Shown one piece after another: positions 62,808 through 64,000 of a DNA stretch of 64,000 nt (position 1 is its first letter; each line of letters begins with the position of its first letter). The notes under the pieces are model-generated. The model saw only the letters and a program-made list of their open reading frames with translations, was not told the DNA's origin and did no database searches. A program made the position numbers and the translations under genes. The DNA is from Bacteroidota bacterium (GTDB lineage Bacteria > Bacteroidota > Bacteroidia > JACPRZ01), in the NCBI GenBank assembly GCA_016193485.1, contig JACPRZ010000064.1:62001-126000 (forward strand), in the 5' to 3' direction.

Positions 62808-63689
62808 TTGGAACATTTATCCGCCTGCCCGCTCTGCGGTAGTTATTCACTCCGGTTCTTTCTCGAAACCCTTGATTTTACCCTCAGCCGGAACCCTTAT
62901 AAAATAGTGCAATGCACTGAATGTGGTTTTAAATTTACCAATCCAAGGCCTGATGCTGCCGAAATTTCACGGTTTTATACTTCTGAGGAATATATTTCCC
63001 ATTCGGGAACCCGCAAAGGCATTATTAATTTCCTTTATCACTATGTACGGAACATTACCCTTGACCATAAAGTAAATCTTGTAAAAAAAACCGCAGGATC
63101 TGAGGATATTCAAATTCTCGATTACGGATGCGGTACGGGTGATTTCCTTAACCGGTGCCGGCATAAGGGCTGGAAGGTTACCGGTATTGAACCTGAGAAA
63201 AAAGCAGTTGAATATGCACGTAAGAAATTTGATCTTGATGTACGCGGATGTGAGAATCTGAACTCGCTGCAGGAAGGTTGTTTCGATGTAGTTACGTTAT
63301 GGCACGTCCTGGAACATCTTCACCGCCTGGATGAAACGGCTATTCACCTGATCAGAATTTTAAAACCCGGAGGATTTATTGTTCTTGCTCTGCCAAACTG
63401 CAATTCCCGCGATGCCCGCTATTACGGAACCTATTGGGCAGCATGGGATGTTCCGCGGCATCTTTACCATTTTACTCCGGCTGATGTAAACCGTTTTGCG
63501 GGAAAATACCGGTTGCATCTCACTGATACTTTGCCTATGTATTTTGATTCCTTTTATGTGAGTATGCTCAGTGAAAAATACCTGCAGGGAAATATTCTAT
63601 CGGGTGTTCTTCAGGGATTGCTCTCAAATGTTTCGGCTTTTTTCAGACCCGGCACATACTCAAGCCAGATATATATTATGAGAAAGTAA
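62808..63689 (+). CDS. Class I SAM-dependent methyltransferase with N-terminal zinc ribbon
   Basis: 293 residues from TTG 62808 (no ATG is available; in-frame ATT codons precede it). A four-cysteine ribbon opens the protein (SACPLCGSYSL ... VQCTECGFKF), followed by the SAM motif ILDYGCGTGDFL, GIEPEKKAVEYA, VTLWHVLEHLHRLDE and LKPGGFIVLALPN. This layout is typical of O-antigen and nucleotide-sugar methyltransferases. A -7-like TATTTTTG lies at 62772-62779. A terminator follows the stop, so it is probably monocistronic. Confidence 0.88.
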   Translation: MEHLSACPLCGSYSLRFFLETLDFTLSRNPYKIVQCTECGFKFTNPRPDAAEISRFYTSEEYISHSGTRKGIINFLYHYVRNITLDHKVNLVKKTAGSEDIQILDYGCGTGDFLNRCRHKGWKVTGIEPEKKAVEYARKKFDLDVRGCENLNSLQEGCFDVVTLWHVLEHLHRLDETAIHLIRILKPGGFIVLALPNCNSRDARYYGTYWAAWDVPRHLYHFTPADVNRFAGKYRLHLTDTLPMYFDSFYVSMLSEKYLQGNILSGVLQGLLSNVSAFFRPGTYSSQIYIMRK

Positions 63690-63694
63690 ACTGC

Positions 63695-63718
63695 CACTAC
63701 CAAAGGTGGTGTCTTTTT
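63695..63718 (+). terminator. Rho-independent terminator
   Basis: CACTACC (63695-63701) pairs with GGTGGTG (63705-63711; one G-U pair) across AAA, followed by TCTTTTT. It ends the methyltransferase transcript. Confidence 0.65.
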
Positions 63719-63790
63719 ATGTTGAATTAAAAATAAAAAAAATAAAAATACCCATCATGTTTTAGTTCAAAATCTCCTAATTTCTTAAAG

Positions 63791-64000
63791 ATGAAGAAAA
63801 TTCCGGATTTCGTGGAAAAAATTTTTCAGATGGCTGATAACTATTCATTTAATGATATTACATTGCAGATTTTCCGATTGCACCTGTCTGAAAATCCTGT
63901 CTATGGAGATTTTGTAAAGAATATCGGTATCTCATCAGATGGAATAAATAATCCGGGAGAGATACCCTTTCTGCCAGTTGATTTTTTTAAAACGCAAAAA
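63791..64000 (+). CDS. LuxE-like acyl-protein synthetase / acyltransferase (partial)
   Basis: The first 70 residues of a gene running off the right edge, from ATG 63791. The start resembles the LuxE-domain acyl transferases found in Bacteroidota surface-polysaccharide clusters: a short helical lead, ITLQIFRLHLSENPVYGDFV, then the diagnostic IPFLPVDFFKTQK. LuxE-type proteins activate acyl groups with ATP. With the methyltransferase just upstream, this suggests the beginning of a sugar-modification cluster outside the window. Confidence 0.75.
   Translation, partial: MKKIPDFVEKIFQMADNYSFNDITLQIFRLHLSENPVYGDFVKNIGISSDGINNPGEIPFLPVDFFKTQK

Overview
The window looks like a chromosomal piece of an uncultured-type member of the Bacteroidota. 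The evidence is a gliding-motility-type (type IX secretion, type B) C-terminal domain, a type-A-like T9SS tail, a DUF5686 carboxypeptidase-like outer-membrane protein, a LeuRS with the inserted Asn/Glu-rich segment usual in this phylum, and TAnnTTTG-type -7 promoter motifs. No rRNA, tRNA, CRISPR array or intact transposase gene was seen.

Layout. 1-3.8 kb is an AT-rich, accessory-looking edge: an ABC importer remnant, a B12/radical-SAM protein, a gene-poor stretch with a C-rich block, a truncated RhuM gene and two diverged copies of a short coding fragment. 3.9-7.3 kb holds the GTPases Era and Der and a heptosyltransferase-like enzyme. 7.4-8.1 kb is a small mobile element carrying a GxxExxY gene, lying against the remains of a SPOR-domain gene. 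8.2-11.3 kb has a TPR histidine kinase with its NarL-type regulator and a small retropepsin-like protein. 11.6-18.4 kb encodes three large secreted surface proteins. 18.4-25.6 kb runs Ppx/GppA, a NatAB-like exporter, DUF5686 and an M28 peptidase. 25.6-29.8 kb has a MITE, other repeats, an RND adaptor and a divergent OmpR/HK pair. 29.9-37.1 kb is a surface-glycosylation block (two multi-pass GT-C-like/YfhO proteins, two GT2 enzymes, two methyltransferases). 38.1-44.3 kb has an OmpA lipoprotein, DNA polymerase I, and an ECF sigma/anti-sigma pair. 44.3-46.4 kb is a compact type II restriction-modification pair. 46.5-54.2 kb has a GNAT enzyme and polysaccharide deacetylase translationally coupled to rplM, then a PpiD-like foldase and leuS. 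54.4-64 kb holds a PKD lipoprotein, tilS, a DUF4143 ATPase, xerD, a CheY-like regulator, a helical-repeat protein, and the start of a methyltransferase/LuxE-like acyltransferase cluster that runs off the edge.

The most interesting content is non-genic. There are short palindromic elements with 7-8 bp flanking direct repeats. Two of them share GTTACT-type terminal inverted repeats, and one of these carries the GxxExxY nuclease-like gene. A second class is a three-arm G/C-rich element sitting in frame inside four different genes, twice at the same place in a signal peptide. A third signal is a marked excess of runs of exactly eight C or G, mostly C on the + strand whatever the gene direction. 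All identifications are by reading motifs; no database search was possible.
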